Origin: an uncultured bacterium
GTDB lineage: Bacteria; Bacillota; Clostridia; Lachnospirales; Lachnospiraceae
Assembly (NCBI GenBank): GCA_905215405.1
Contig: CAJMQE010000002.1
Span: 39,833 to 103,832 of the forward strand
Direction of reading: 5' to 3'
DNA: 64,000 nucleotides
A program made the translations under genes and the position numbers. Positions 25,325-32,811 of this stretch are shown in pieces; position 1 is the stretch's first letter, and every line of letters begins with the position of its first letter. The notes under the pieces were generated by a model. It was not told the origin of the DNA, did no database searches, and saw only the letters and a program-made list of their open reading frames with translations.

Positions 25325-25477
25325 ATATATAAAAGCCTCCCCTGATATTTTTGTTCATGCAGATCCTGCTGAAGATCTGCCTGTAGACAGTTGATCACCC
25401 TGAATTTCCGGGGTCTATTAAATATATTAACTTACGTTTTAATTTATGACCGGACTTTTCTTCCTTTTCCAAAATGG

Positions 25478-26392
25478 TTACTTATTCTCTGTCTGACTAC
25501 ATATCAGAAACATTTCACTCAACGCCTTTGCAGCCTGGGAGCGATACCCGTCAGGTGGATAAGCAAACCCGATCTTAAGCCAAATTCCCCGCTCTCCTAT
25601 GGACAAGTACCGTGCATCTCCTTCTGAGTTTCTGCAGGATCTGTAGGTAAATGCCAGTGCGACCCCTTCTTCTGCCATCCGCAACGCAAATGGTGCCGTC
25701 ATATTATCGTTGCAGATTTTCGGTACGATTCCCCTCTTTTTAAATTCTTTTCTCGCCGTAGAACCCAGAATTGTGTCGTAATCACTGAGAATAAATTCAA
25801 ACTCCTGCGTATCTTTGAGATCTACATATAGATGCCCATCTTTTTCTGATTTCCTGACATACTGCATGACCGGATGCTCCTGATTGCATACTAGACAGAT
25901 CTCATCATTTTTAAAGAACGTCACCTCTGTCTTGATATGCTTGAGTGGTAAAGCAACGACTGCCATATCGATCTGTCCTTCAATCAGCTTTTCCTCGAGT
26001 GTCATGCTGTTGTTCTCCACAATCTCCACTTTCACACCAGGGAATTTTTCCCGAAACTTCTTCAGCACCTTAGGAAGCATAAAACTTCCCCTGAACGTAC
26101 TGATCCCCAAAATGATCTTTCCAGTCTTTAGTTCCTCAATATCCTGTATTTCATTCTGTGCCAGTCTATATTCCCTGAGAATACTTCTTGCTCTGCTGAT
26201 CAGCAGCTGTCCTGCCTGTGTTGGCCTGATTCCTGTCGATGTACGAACGAACAGCTTGCCCCCCATCTCCGCTTCATATTTCTGCAGATAATGGCTCAGA
26301 CTGGACTGCGCCATGAACAACCTCTCTGCCGCTTTGGAAATACTACCTTCTTCTGCTATTGTAAGCATATAATTGAGTTCTTTCAGTTCCAT
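25478..26392 (-). CDS. LysR-family transcriptional regulator, divergent to the DUF6282-transporter operon
   Basis: This 304-residue LysR regulator has an N-terminal winged HTH (MELKELNYMLTIAEEGSISK, AAERLFMAQSSLSHYLQKYE) and a C-terminal two-lobed effector domain beginning at GKIILGISTFRGSFMLP. The start at 26392 is the standard LysR N terminus with AGGAAGGGAG upstream; 19 extra upstream codons are open but not typical. It is transcribed divergently from the DUF6282 and permease genes, the usual layout when a LysR protein controls its neighbours in response to their substrate. Confidence 0.9.
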   Translation of the reverse strand: MELKELNYMLTIAEEGSISKAAERLFMAQSSLSHYLQKYEAEMGGKLFVRTSTGIRPTQAGQLLISRARSILREYRLAQNEIQDIEELKTGKIILGISTFRGSFMLPKVLKKFREKFPGVKVEIVENNSMTLEEKLIEGQIDMAVVALPLKHIKTEVTFFKNDEICLVCNQEHPVMQYVRKSEKDGHLYVDLKDTQEFEFILSDYDTILGSTARKEFKKRGIVPKICNDNMTAPFALRMAEEGVALAFTYRSCRNSEGDARYLSIGERGIWLKIGFAYPPDGYRSQAAKALSEMFLICSQTENK

Positions 26393-26547
26393 ATGTACCG
26401 CTCCCTTCCTGACCCGGATCCGATCCTTTCGCAGATTTACTTTTGCCATCGTTTTTTTCGATATGATATATCTTAAATTTTACCTTTTGTCTATATTAAA
26501 ATTATTATATTATGTAAATATCACAAAAGCAATGAATTTTATGAGAT

Positions 26548-26562
26548 AATATTAGTAATATT
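26548..26562. promoter_or_regulatory. Dyad in the divergent LysR/DUF6282 promoter region
   Basis: AATATT-AGT-AATATT is a symmetric 15-bp element about 55 bp upstream of the DUF6282 start and 155 bp from the LysR start. AT-rich dyads of this size are typical LysR recognition sites; assignment is tentative. Confidence 0.35.
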
Positions 26563-26615
26563 GCATACTGTGAACATGAACTACCAAAAGATTAATAAAT
26601 GAAAGGATGATATTT

Positions 26616-27476
26616 ATGGGAAACATATCTTTAAAAGGTGTCATCGATATGCATGTTCATACGAATCCTGATCTGAGGATCCGAGCATATGATGATTTTG
26701 AACTGACAGAAGCTGCTATTCATGCAGGCGCCCGCGCAATTGTGATTAAGACTCACCAGGGAATGACCGCTGACAGAGCTTATCTGTGCAACCGCTATAA
26801 TGAACGGGTGCACCATGGAGATAACAATTTCACAATGTTCGGCAGTATCACACTGAACCGTGTCATCGGTGGTATCAATCCCGCTGCCGTAGAAAGCGGA
26901 TTAAAGCTTGGTGCAAAAGTCGTATGGCTGCCAACTTCCTCTGCAAAAAATCATCTAATGCAGATGAAAAAAGATCCTTCCGCCTGTGTTGAAGTCGTAC
27001 GGGATGGGAAGATCGTCCCAGAATTGAACGATGTATTTTCTCTGATCAAAGAACATGATGCAGTTCTTGGCACTGCCCACATTTCTCCAAAAGAATGTTT
27101 TACCGTTGTGGAAGCTGCAAAAAATGCAGGTCTTAAGAAAATCGTGGTCACCCATCCGGAATGGTGGCTGGTCGGCATGAGCGTCGAGGACCAAGTTCGA
27201 CTTGTCAAGGACTATGATGTCATTCTCGAACACTGTTATGCGCAGAATCTTGGAGGTGGAAAGTATAAAAGTAATCTGCCCTGCAATCTGGAGATCATCA
27301 AAGAAGTCGGATATCACAATGTCATGGTCGATACCGATGGAGGACAGGTTGAAAATCCACACTGGGAACTTGCCATGCAGGAATATATGCAGTATCTCGT
27401 CGATCATGGAATTCCAGAGGAGCAGGTCACTTATATGACTCACGACATTCCAGTCAGACTACTTGGAATCGAATAA
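26616..27476 (+). CDS. DUF6282 family protein, amidohydrolase-like
   Basis: The 286-residue protein starts with a metal-binding strand IDMHVHTNPD (HxH) and contains GTAHISPKECF, VVTHPEWWLVG and YMTHDIPVRLLG, giving His/Asp residues in the order seen in metal-dependent amidohydrolase/PHP TIM barrels. It matches what is annotated as DUF6282; no substrate is established. The ATG at 26616 is preferred over one at 26607, which lies directly against the GAAAGG ribosome binding site. A permease follows 34 bp downstream, suggesting that the imported compound is the substrate. Confidence 0.82.
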   Translation: MGNISLKGVIDMHVHTNPDLRIRAYDDFELTEAAIHAGARAIVIKTHQGMTADRAYLCNRYNERVHHGDNNFTMFGSITLNRVIGGINPAAVESGLKLGAKVVWLPTSSAKNHLMQMKKDPSACVEVVRDGKIVPELNDVFSLIKEHDAVLGTAHISPKECFTVVEAAKNAGLKKIVVTHPEWWLVGMSVEDQVRLVKDYDVILEHCYAQNLGGGKYKSNLPCNLEIIKEVGYHNVMVDTDGGQVENPHWELAMQEYMQYLVDHGIPEEQVTYMTHDIPVRLLGIE

Positions 27477-27510
27477 CCACAGCAGCTAAACACACAAGGG
27501 AGGTTTTACA

Positions 27511-28806
27511 ATGCTTAGTATACTCATCGTTCTTGCAATTGCAGTCGCAATTGCAATTGGCTACCGTACAAAATATAACACTGGTCTGTTTGCAATCGCT
27601 TTTGCATTTCTGATCGGATGTTTTGCAATGGGACTTGCACCAAAAGAAGTCATTGCCGGTTGGCCAGTCAGTACCATGTTCGTGATCTTTTCCGTTTCCC
27701 TGTTTTATAATTTTGCACTTGTGAACGGGACTCTAGAAAAAACAGCACGCTATATCCTTTATGCCTGTCGGAAACATCCCGGCCTGCTTCCATTTGCACT
27801 CTATATTGCCGCAGCTTCCATCGCTGCCATGGGCGCTGGTTTCTTTACCGTCATGGCGTTTATGGCTCCAGTCACCCTGTTGATCTGTGAAGAAGCACGA
27901 ATGAACAAACTGGTTGGTGCCATCGCTGTTAACTGTGGTGCATTATCTGGTGCGAACTTTATGACAAGCGGAAGCGGCATTATATTTCGCGGTCTTATGG
28001 ACACTGCTGGTTATACCGAGCAGTCCTTCCACTACACCACGATCATCTTTATCGCCAGCATTCTTTTCTCTCTGGTGCTGATCGCTGCATTTCGCTATAT
28101 TCCTGCTGCGAACCGTAATATTGGCCGAGACATCACATTTGAAAAGCCAGAACCATTTAGTGCAAAACAGCGCACTAATCTGTTACTGATTATTTTCATG
28201 ATCGTGCTGGTCCTGATTTTCCCTGTCTTACATAGTATTCTTCCTCACAATGCGACAATCACCTATATTAATAGTAAAATGGATGTTGGTCTTGTCTCTA
28301 TAGTTTTCTGTGTCATCGCCCTGTTCTTAAAGCTGGCACCACAGAAGGAAGTCATTGCAAAAATACCATGGAATACGATCATCATGATCTGTGGTGTCGG
28401 TATGCTGATCAACATCGCTATCAAAGCCGGAACCATTCAGGCACTTGCTGACTGGGCCGGTAGTAGTCTTCCAGCATGGTGCGTCCCAATTGCATTTAGT
28501 ATTGTCGGTGCTGTTATGAGCTTCTTTTCGAGCACCCTCGGAGTTGTCTGTCCGGCTCTGTTTCCACTTGTTCCAGCATTGGCCGCAAGCACAGGAATCT
28601 CTCCAGTCGTGATCTTCTCCTGCATTGTCATTGGTGCACAGAGCTCTGCCATATCTCCATTTTCATCTGGTGGCAGTCTAATTCTTGGCTCCTGTTCCAC
28701 TGACGAAGAACGTAATTCCATGTTTACACAGCTGCTCTTTATTGCAGTTCCATGTAGCGTACTAGCTGCAACAGCGTTTAATTTTATTCTCTCCGTCATT
28801 CTGTAA
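27511..28806 (+). CDS. SLC13/MatC-like carboxylate permease
   Basis: The 431-residue membrane protein has about 11-12 hydrophobic helices arranged as two repeats. Residues 1-150 resemble the MatC N-terminal domain (GLFAIAFAFLIGCFAMGL, MFVIFSVSLFYNFALVNGTLE), and conserved small-residue loops (NCGALSGANFMTSGSG; IGAQSSAISPFSSGGSL) occupy the positions of the substrate and sodium hairpins in ion-transporter superfamily carriers. Dicarboxylates are likely, but the substrate is inferred only. GGGAGG precedes the ATG. It is cotranscribed with the DUF6282 gene and ends at a strong terminator. Confidence 0.83.
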   Translation: MLSILIVLAIAVAIAIGYRTKYNTGLFAIAFAFLIGCFAMGLAPKEVIAGWPVSTMFVIFSVSLFYNFALVNGTLEKTARYILYACRKHPGLLPFALYIAAASIAAMGAGFFTVMAFMAPVTLLICEEARMNKLVGAIAVNCGALSGANFMTSGSGIIFRGLMDTAGYTEQSFHYTTIIFIASILFSLVLIAAFRYIPAANRNIGRDITFEKPEPFSAKQRTNLLLIIFMIVLVLIFPVLHSILPHNATITYINSKMDVGLVSIVFCVIALFLKLAPQKEVIAKIPWNTIIMICGVGMLINIAIKAGTIQALADWAGSSLPAWCVPIAFSIVGAVMSFFSSTLGVVCPALFPLVPALAASTGISPVVIFSCIVIGAQSSAISPFSSGGSLILGSCSTDEERNSMFTQLLFIAVPCSVLAATAFNFILSVIL

Positions 28807-28858
28807 GAAGTGCAACTGAGAGATATCTACCAATCAAAATACACTAATACTGCAATAG

Positions 28859-28915
28859 AAAAGCAGGGAGACCGGTACGGCTTTCAACTCCATACCAGTC
28901 CCTCTGCTTCTTTTT
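28859..28915 (+). terminator. Intrinsic terminator of the DUF6282-permease operon
   Basis: AGCAGGGAGACCGGTACGG pairs imperfectly with CCATACCAGTCCCTCTGCT and is followed by CTTTTT. It lies 50 bp after the permease stop. Confidence 0.85.
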
Positions 28916-28981
28916 ATCCAGATCCTGTGCTACATTTTTCCTGTCTGTCTTCCATTCTCCATCTATTTTCATTTTCCAATC

Positions 28982-29023
28982 AAAAAAAGCACTTCATGAC
29001 AATCTGTCATAAAATGCTTTTTT
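28982..29023. terminator. Bidirectional terminator after the small gene at 29039
   Basis: AAAAAGCA and TGCTTTTTT arms enclose CATGACA-ATC-TGTCAT. T-runs exist on both strands. It closes the minus-strand small gene and backs up the plus-strand permease terminator. Confidence 0.8.
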
Positions 29024-29038
29024 AGAATTTATCTTATA

Positions 29039-29197
29039 TTATGCCTGCTCAATATAGTCATCAATATCCTCAAAAAATACCTGTTCTTTTTCTCTAATTC
29101 CTTCATTTCCTTCTGAATCCTTTGCTGTTTTGTAAAGGAATTCTCCCATAACATAAGGTCCAAAGATAGATTTTAAAGATTCCGTATTTTTCTTCAT
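29039..29197 (-). CDS. Small hypothetical protein, 52 residues
   Basis: An ATG at 29197 with a strong TTGGAGG ribosome binding site (11 bp upstream) opens a 52-codon frame beginning MKKNTESLKSIFGPYV and ending EDIDDYIEQA, directly followed by a terminator. The product is soluble, helical and acidic at the C terminus. I do not recognise a family. It lies on the rqcP strand, at the edge of the DUF6282-permease insertion. Confidence 0.7.
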   Translation of the reverse strand: MKKNTESLKSIFGPYVMGEFLYKTAKDSEGNEGIREKEQVFFEDIDDYIEQA

Positions 29198-29399
29198 AAC
29201 GCATTACCTCCAATAATCAGATACTCATTTTCTACGTGTGCCTGACACTATGTGCTGCTATCCAGCTCTTTTTATGCTTTTATTCTAACACTAGAGCTGT
29301 CATCTTAGCAGACAGAGAAATGCGATACACGCTATCGATAAAATAGATGGTCTGACCAGAACGTTTTATGCGTCTTCCTGCGGATCTGATTCCTGTATT

Positions 29400-29639
29400 C
29401 TACAGATATTCAAACATTTCTTTTGCTTCGTCCTTCTTGGTCGTCTCCTTAATATCCGTGACCTTTACCTTTACAGACTTCGTACCGAACTGAATTTCAA
29501 TAATATCCCCCAGTTTCACATCAACAGATGCCTTAGCCACTTTATCATTGATCATTACTCTGCCTGCATCACATGCATCGTTGGCCACTGTTCTTCTTTT
29601 GATCAGTCTTGATACTTTTAAATATTTATCCAGTCTCAT
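29400..29639 (-). CDS. rqcP: S4-domain RNA-binding protein RqcP (YabO/Hsp15 family)
   Basis: This 79-residue protein is almost entirely an S4 domain (MRLDKYLKVSRLIKRRTVAN, GRVMINDKVAKAS, KLGDIIEIQFG). In Bacillus, RqcP binds the 50S subunit and promotes RqcH-dependent alanine tailing of stalled nascent chains. A TGGAGGG ribosome binding site precedes the ATG. It sits between hup and the expected position of yabP; the hup terminator separates it from hup. Confidence 0.92.
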   Translation of the reverse strand: MRLDKYLKVSRLIKRRTVANDACDAGRVMINDKVAKASVDVKLGDIIEIQFGTKSVKVKVTDIKETTKKDEAKEMFEYL

Positions 29640-29663
29640 ATGAACCCTCCAATTCCGTAAACT

Positions 29664-29731
29664 AAAAATAAGACTACCAGTTCACTGCATGATTCCGAAG
29701 AACCATACAGATTCAAATAGTAGTCTTATCT
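29664..29731 (-). terminator. Terminator downstream of hup with UUCG-capped inner hairpin
   Basis: The outer arms ATAAGACTAC and GTAGTCTTAT enclose an inner stem CTGTATGGTTC-TTCG-GAATCATGCAG (minus strand); a T-run follows on the minus strand. It is a long two-part hairpin. Confidence 0.8.
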
Positions 29732-29763
29732 TAACACATAGTAATTATTTTTCAAATAATTAA

Positions 29764-30039
29764 TTAAGCATTTACCATATCTTTTAATGCTTTACCAGCT
29801 TTAAATTTAGGTGCTTTTGATGCAGGGATTTCGATAGCTTCGCCTGTCTGTGGGTTTTTACCTGTTCTAGCAGCTCTATCTGATACTTCAAATGTACCAA
29901 ATCCAACTAACTGAATCTTTTCCCCTTTTTTTAACTCTTCACTTACGACATCAATGAATGCCTTTAAAGCCATTTCACTGTCTTTTTTTGATAATTGAGT
30001 CTTCTCAGCAATAGAAGCAACTAATTCTGTCTTATTCAT
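29764..30039 (-). CDS. hup: HU-family DNA-binding protein
   Basis: The 91-residue protein is a complete HU: helical dimerisation half (MNKTELVASIAEKTQLSKKD) and DNA-binding beta arm (GFGTFEVSDRAARTGKNPQT) with the conserved GKNPQTGE and proline at the arm tip. HU bends and compacts chromosomal DNA. The ribosome binding site GGAGG is strong. It lies between mazG and rqcP as in Bacillus and Clostridium, and ends at its own terminator. Confidence 0.97.
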   Translation of the reverse strand: MNKTELVASIAEKTQLSKKDSEMALKAFIDVVSEELKKGEKIQLVGFGTFEVSDRAARTGKNPQTGEAIEIPASKAPKFKAGKALKDMVNA

Positions 30040-30064
30040 GCTAAAAGCTCCTCCTCCAATGTAA

Positions 30065-30850
30065 TCATAATTTGTAGGCCTCTGACCTAACTGTTCTATT
30101 TATATACTTTTCAGTCGCTTTTGTCAAGGATTTTTCGGCATTTACGCCCATTTCTTCGGCAATAGAGACAACATCAAATAACAATTTACCAACTATATCT
30201 TCGGATTCATTTTTATTGTCATAATTATCCTTTGAAGCCTGTTCATTTACTTCCTGTTTCAGCTTCAAATTCTCAAGTAAAGACTCTATTTGGCAAATTG
30301 TATCTGTTAATCTGAAAGTTTCTCCATATTCTCTGACTGCTTTCCTTACGACTTTCTGTGTACGGATCGTGCCTGGAAATGCCTTCGGAATCTGCTCCAG
30401 TGGATTCTTTTCCCGGATCTTTAAGACCTGTGGATCAATTTTTCCCTGTTGCACCAGTTCCTCGAGCTCCCTGCGTTTCTCCTGTTTTTCCTGTTTTTTT
30501 ATTTCTTCCCAGGATAATTTCTGTTCTTGATTTTCTGCCTGCGCAAAGATTGCCGGATGTCTTCTGATCATCTTTTGCGTTACTTCACTTATTACATCAT
30601 CCAGTGTAAATTGCTCCTTTTCCTGTGCGAGTACACTATGGAAAACGACCTGAAGCAGCACATCACCCAGTTCTTCCCGCAAATTAAGAGTATCCTGGTT
30701 ACTGATGGCTTCAATAACTTCATAACATTCTTCGATCAGACAGCTCTGAAGGCTCTCATGGGTCTGAACTTTATCCCAGGGACACCCTTGTGGGCTCCTG
30801 AGTTTCCTGACCACTTCCGTCAGATCTGTAATTGTATATTGATTCTGCAT
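30065..30850 (-). CDS. mazG: Nucleoside triphosphate pyrophosphohydrolase MazG
   Basis: MazG hydrolyses NTPs and dNTPs to monophosphates and is thought to remove aberrant nucleotides. The 261-residue protein has the first MazG domain with GCPWDKVQTHESL, EECYEVIEAI and EELGDVLLQVVFH (EExxE/ExxD metal sites) and a second, more degenerate half after a charged helical linker (EIKKQEKQEKRRELEELV). AAGGTGGAG precedes the ATG. It follows spoVT and precedes hup, the standard order. Confidence 0.93.
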   Translation of the reverse strand: MQNQYTITDLTEVVRKLRSPQGCPWDKVQTHESLQSCLIEECYEVIEAISNQDTLNLREELGDVLLQVVFHSVLAQEKEQFTLDDVISEVTQKMIRRHPAIFAQAENQEQKLSWEEIKKQEKQEKRRELEELVQQGKIDPQVLKIREKNPLEQIPKAFPGTIRTQKVVRKAVREYGETFRLTDTICQIESLLENLKLKQEVNEQASKDNYDNKNESEDIVGKLLFDVVSIAEEMGVNAEKSLTKATEKYINRTVRSEAYKL

Positions 30851-30910
30851 TTTCGGACTCCACCTTTATTCTGCTCATTTGTATTCAGCAATCGTCCGGT
30901 GCAGGTCTTC

Positions 30911-31462
30911 TTATGCTTCCATCTGGCGTCCAAGGAATCCAGCTGCTGCCTGAGCCAGTTTCTGTTCTACTTCGCCAAATTTTGCTTTCGTGTCTTTTGT
31001 CATAATGATAACAGAACCGATTGCATCACCTTCACAGATAATTGGTGAAATGACCTGGAATTTATATTCTTCATCACCTTCTTCTCCTGTTACAGAGATG
31101 AATTTTCTGTCATCTGAAGATGCAGTAATGCTCTCTCTTCCATCTATAACACCTTCGAGTGTCTTACTGATTGGCTTGGACAAAAGATCTTTTCTGCTTC
31201 CACCTGCTACTGCATTAATCTGATCTCTGTCAGTAATACATACAACATAACCTGTTGTCTGTGCAAGTGATTCCGCATACTGCCTTGCAAATAATCCCAG
31301 TTCGCCGATTGGAGAGTACTTTTTCAGTATAATCTCTCCCTCGCGGTCTGTAAAGATTTCAAGAGGATCTCCTTCTCTGATTCTCAGTGTTCTTCTGATC
31401 TCCTTTGGAATTACTACCCTTCCCAGGTCATCTATTCTTCTTACTATACCTGTTGCCTTCAC
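30911..31462 (-). CDS. spoVT: Stage V sporulation regulator SpoVT
   Basis: SpoVT is a forespore regulator that modulates sigma-G genes. The 183-residue protein begins with an AbrB swapped-hairpin domain (KATGIVRRIDDLGRVVIPKE) and continues with a GAF-like domain (ETTxxYVVCITDRDQINAV-like region, residues about 55-180). The start is a GTG at 31462 with GGAGGAAAAATT upstream, matching the family N terminus; an ATG 11 codons earlier has no ribosome binding site. It heads the conserved cluster that runs down to ftsH. Confidence 0.93.
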   Translation of the reverse strand: MKATGIVRRIDDLGRVVIPKEIRRTLRIREGDPLEIFTDREGEIILKKYSPIGELGLFARQYAESLAQTTGYVVCITDRDQINAVAGGSRKDLLSKPISKTLEGVIDGRESITASSDDRKFISVTGEEGDEEYKFQVISPIICEGDAIGSVIIMTKDTKAKFGEVEQKLAQAAAGFLGRQMEA

Positions 31463-31583
31463 AATTTTTCCTCCATTTAGCCATTTTATTGTCATAATTT
31501 AACTATGTCAGTATTATTTGTTAAATAGAGGTAGTTTATACATTTTCAGTAAAAAATTACTTACAACTTTTCAACAAATAAAA

Positions 31584-31775
31584 TTATTCCCAGAATAATT
31601 CATCCAGTGTTTTACCAAGTACTTTGCATATTCCGATACACAATCTGATCGTCGGATTGTAATCTCCCTTTTCTATCGCACTGATTGTCTGTCTTGATAC
31701 ATGTACGCGCTCCGCAAGTTCCTGCTGCGACATGTCATAAGCTGCTCTTGCTGATTTCAATTTCAGATTCTTCAT
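31584..31775 (-). CDS. XRE-family HTH regulator (Cro/CI-type, single domain)
   Basis: The 63-residue protein is a bare helix-turn-helix: KSARAAYDMSQQELAERVHV, SRQTISAIEKGDYNPTI, ending in LDELFWE. It starts 13 bp after the stop of a polytopic membrane protein gene, and this pair (membrane protein then small XRE regulator) is a recurrent Firmicutes module in which the HTH protein often autoregulates. Targets are not evident. The ribosome binding site is a moderate AAGAAAGAAG. Confidence 0.9.
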   Translation of the reverse strand: MKNLKLKSARAAYDMSQQELAERVHVSRQTISAIEKGDYNPTIRLCIGICKVLGKTLDELFWE

Positions 31776-31788
31776 AATTTCTTCTTTC

Positions 31789-32310
31789 TTAATCTGGTCG
31801 CCTGTTAATCCATTTTTTGCACAGAGCTGCGGTGATGATAACCGTACCCATCACAGCGATTAAAAAGTTCCCATTAATTCGTAATCCCGCATCCGTTATT
31901 TTTGTTAAACCGCCATGAATTAAAAGTCGAATTGCTATTAACCAATTGAGCAAAACCCCAACTGCCAGAATTATATACTCCTTATTTCCCTTCTTCGAAA
32001 ACGAAACATAGGCATCATTTAAAATGCACACTACTGCAAATACCATTACTCCAAGCAACACCGCCACAAATGCTGATGTTGAACTGTCAAAGAGCCTTCT
32101 CTCCATGACCTGCTCTGCGATTACCCGCAAAAGTTCAAATCCCACAATTGTAAAAAAAGCGTTCTGAAATGCTTTCCCCCTTGCTATTTGCTGTCTCTCA
32201 TCATATTCTCCACAATGTTGTATCTTATATAACCATAGTGCTACTGCCAGGATTATAAATATGCATAGTCCAACAGTAACACCCATATAAATGGCTGAAT
32301 TACTGTTCAA
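31789..32310 (-). CDS. Hypothetical polytopic membrane protein paired with an XRE regulator
   Basis: The 173-residue product shows four or five hydrophobic helices (IYMGVTVGLCIFIILAVALW at the N terminus, others at about 70-90, 98-118, 130-150) with a short cytosolic loop EYDERQQIARGK. The start is a TTG at 32310 with GAGGTGATTTT upstream; the frame is open 21 codons further but without a ribosome binding site. The DERQQ loop resembles that of small membrane proteins encoded beside XRE regulators in Firmicutes. Function unknown. Confidence 0.72.
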   Translation of the reverse strand: MNSNSAIYMGVTVGLCIFIILAVALWLYKIQHCGEYDERQQIARGKAFQNAFFTIVGFELLRVIAEQVMERRLFDSSTSAFVAVLLGVMVFAVVCILNDAYVSFSKKGNKEYIILAVGVLLNWLIAIRLLIHGGLTKITDAGLRINGNFLIAVMGTVIITAALCKKWINRRPD

Positions 32311-32486
32311 AAAATCACCTCGTGTACTGAATTTTAAATTATGCCATAATATAACATATATTTTACCGTGCATAAACTATATTTTACATTTTTGTCATTT
32401 TCTAACATAATTCTTCTAATTTCGACAATCTTAATCTGTATATTTTTCCTAGAAATATTTTATCAGGGTAACAGGCTGACTTGCGT

Positions 32487-32563
32487 AAAAAGCGGCTTTA
32501 CAATATCTGATAAGCTCTTCATTTTCTATGAATAACCTATTTTGATATGTATCGCCGCTTTTA
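32487..32563 (-). terminator. Long-loop terminator downstream of the alsS-like gene
   Basis: AAAAAGCGGC and GCCGCTTTTA arms are separated by about 55 nt and end in a T5 run on the minus strand. It lies 250 bp after the alsS stop, beyond the 48-bp repeats. Confidence 0.5.
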
Positions 32564-32675
32564 TTATTTCTCTATTTCGGTTTACTTTTTTTGATTCGTG
32601 CTACCAAATATATACATTACTATTTATGTTTGCTACTTGTTTTTTGCAACTTAATAAATTTTCTCTTTTTCACTA

Positions 32676-32811
32676 TGGTATTTCTATCGTCTTTTCCTTG
32701 GTACTTCTATCATTGTTATCTTTGCTACTTCTATCGTCTTTCCCTTTGGTACTTCTATTTTTGTTATCTTTGCTACTTCTATCGTCTTTCCCTTTGGTTC
32801 TTCTATCCTTG
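32676..32811. repeat. 48-bp tandem repeat, about 2.5 copies, abutting the alsS stop codon
   Basis: TTGTTATCTTTGCTACTTCT occurs at 32713 and 32761, an exact 48-bp spacing, with partial copies on each side sharing CTTCTATCGTCTTT. Each unit contains two related half-units ending in CTTCTAT. The array ends exactly where the alsS-like coding sequence ends. Confidence 0.85.
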
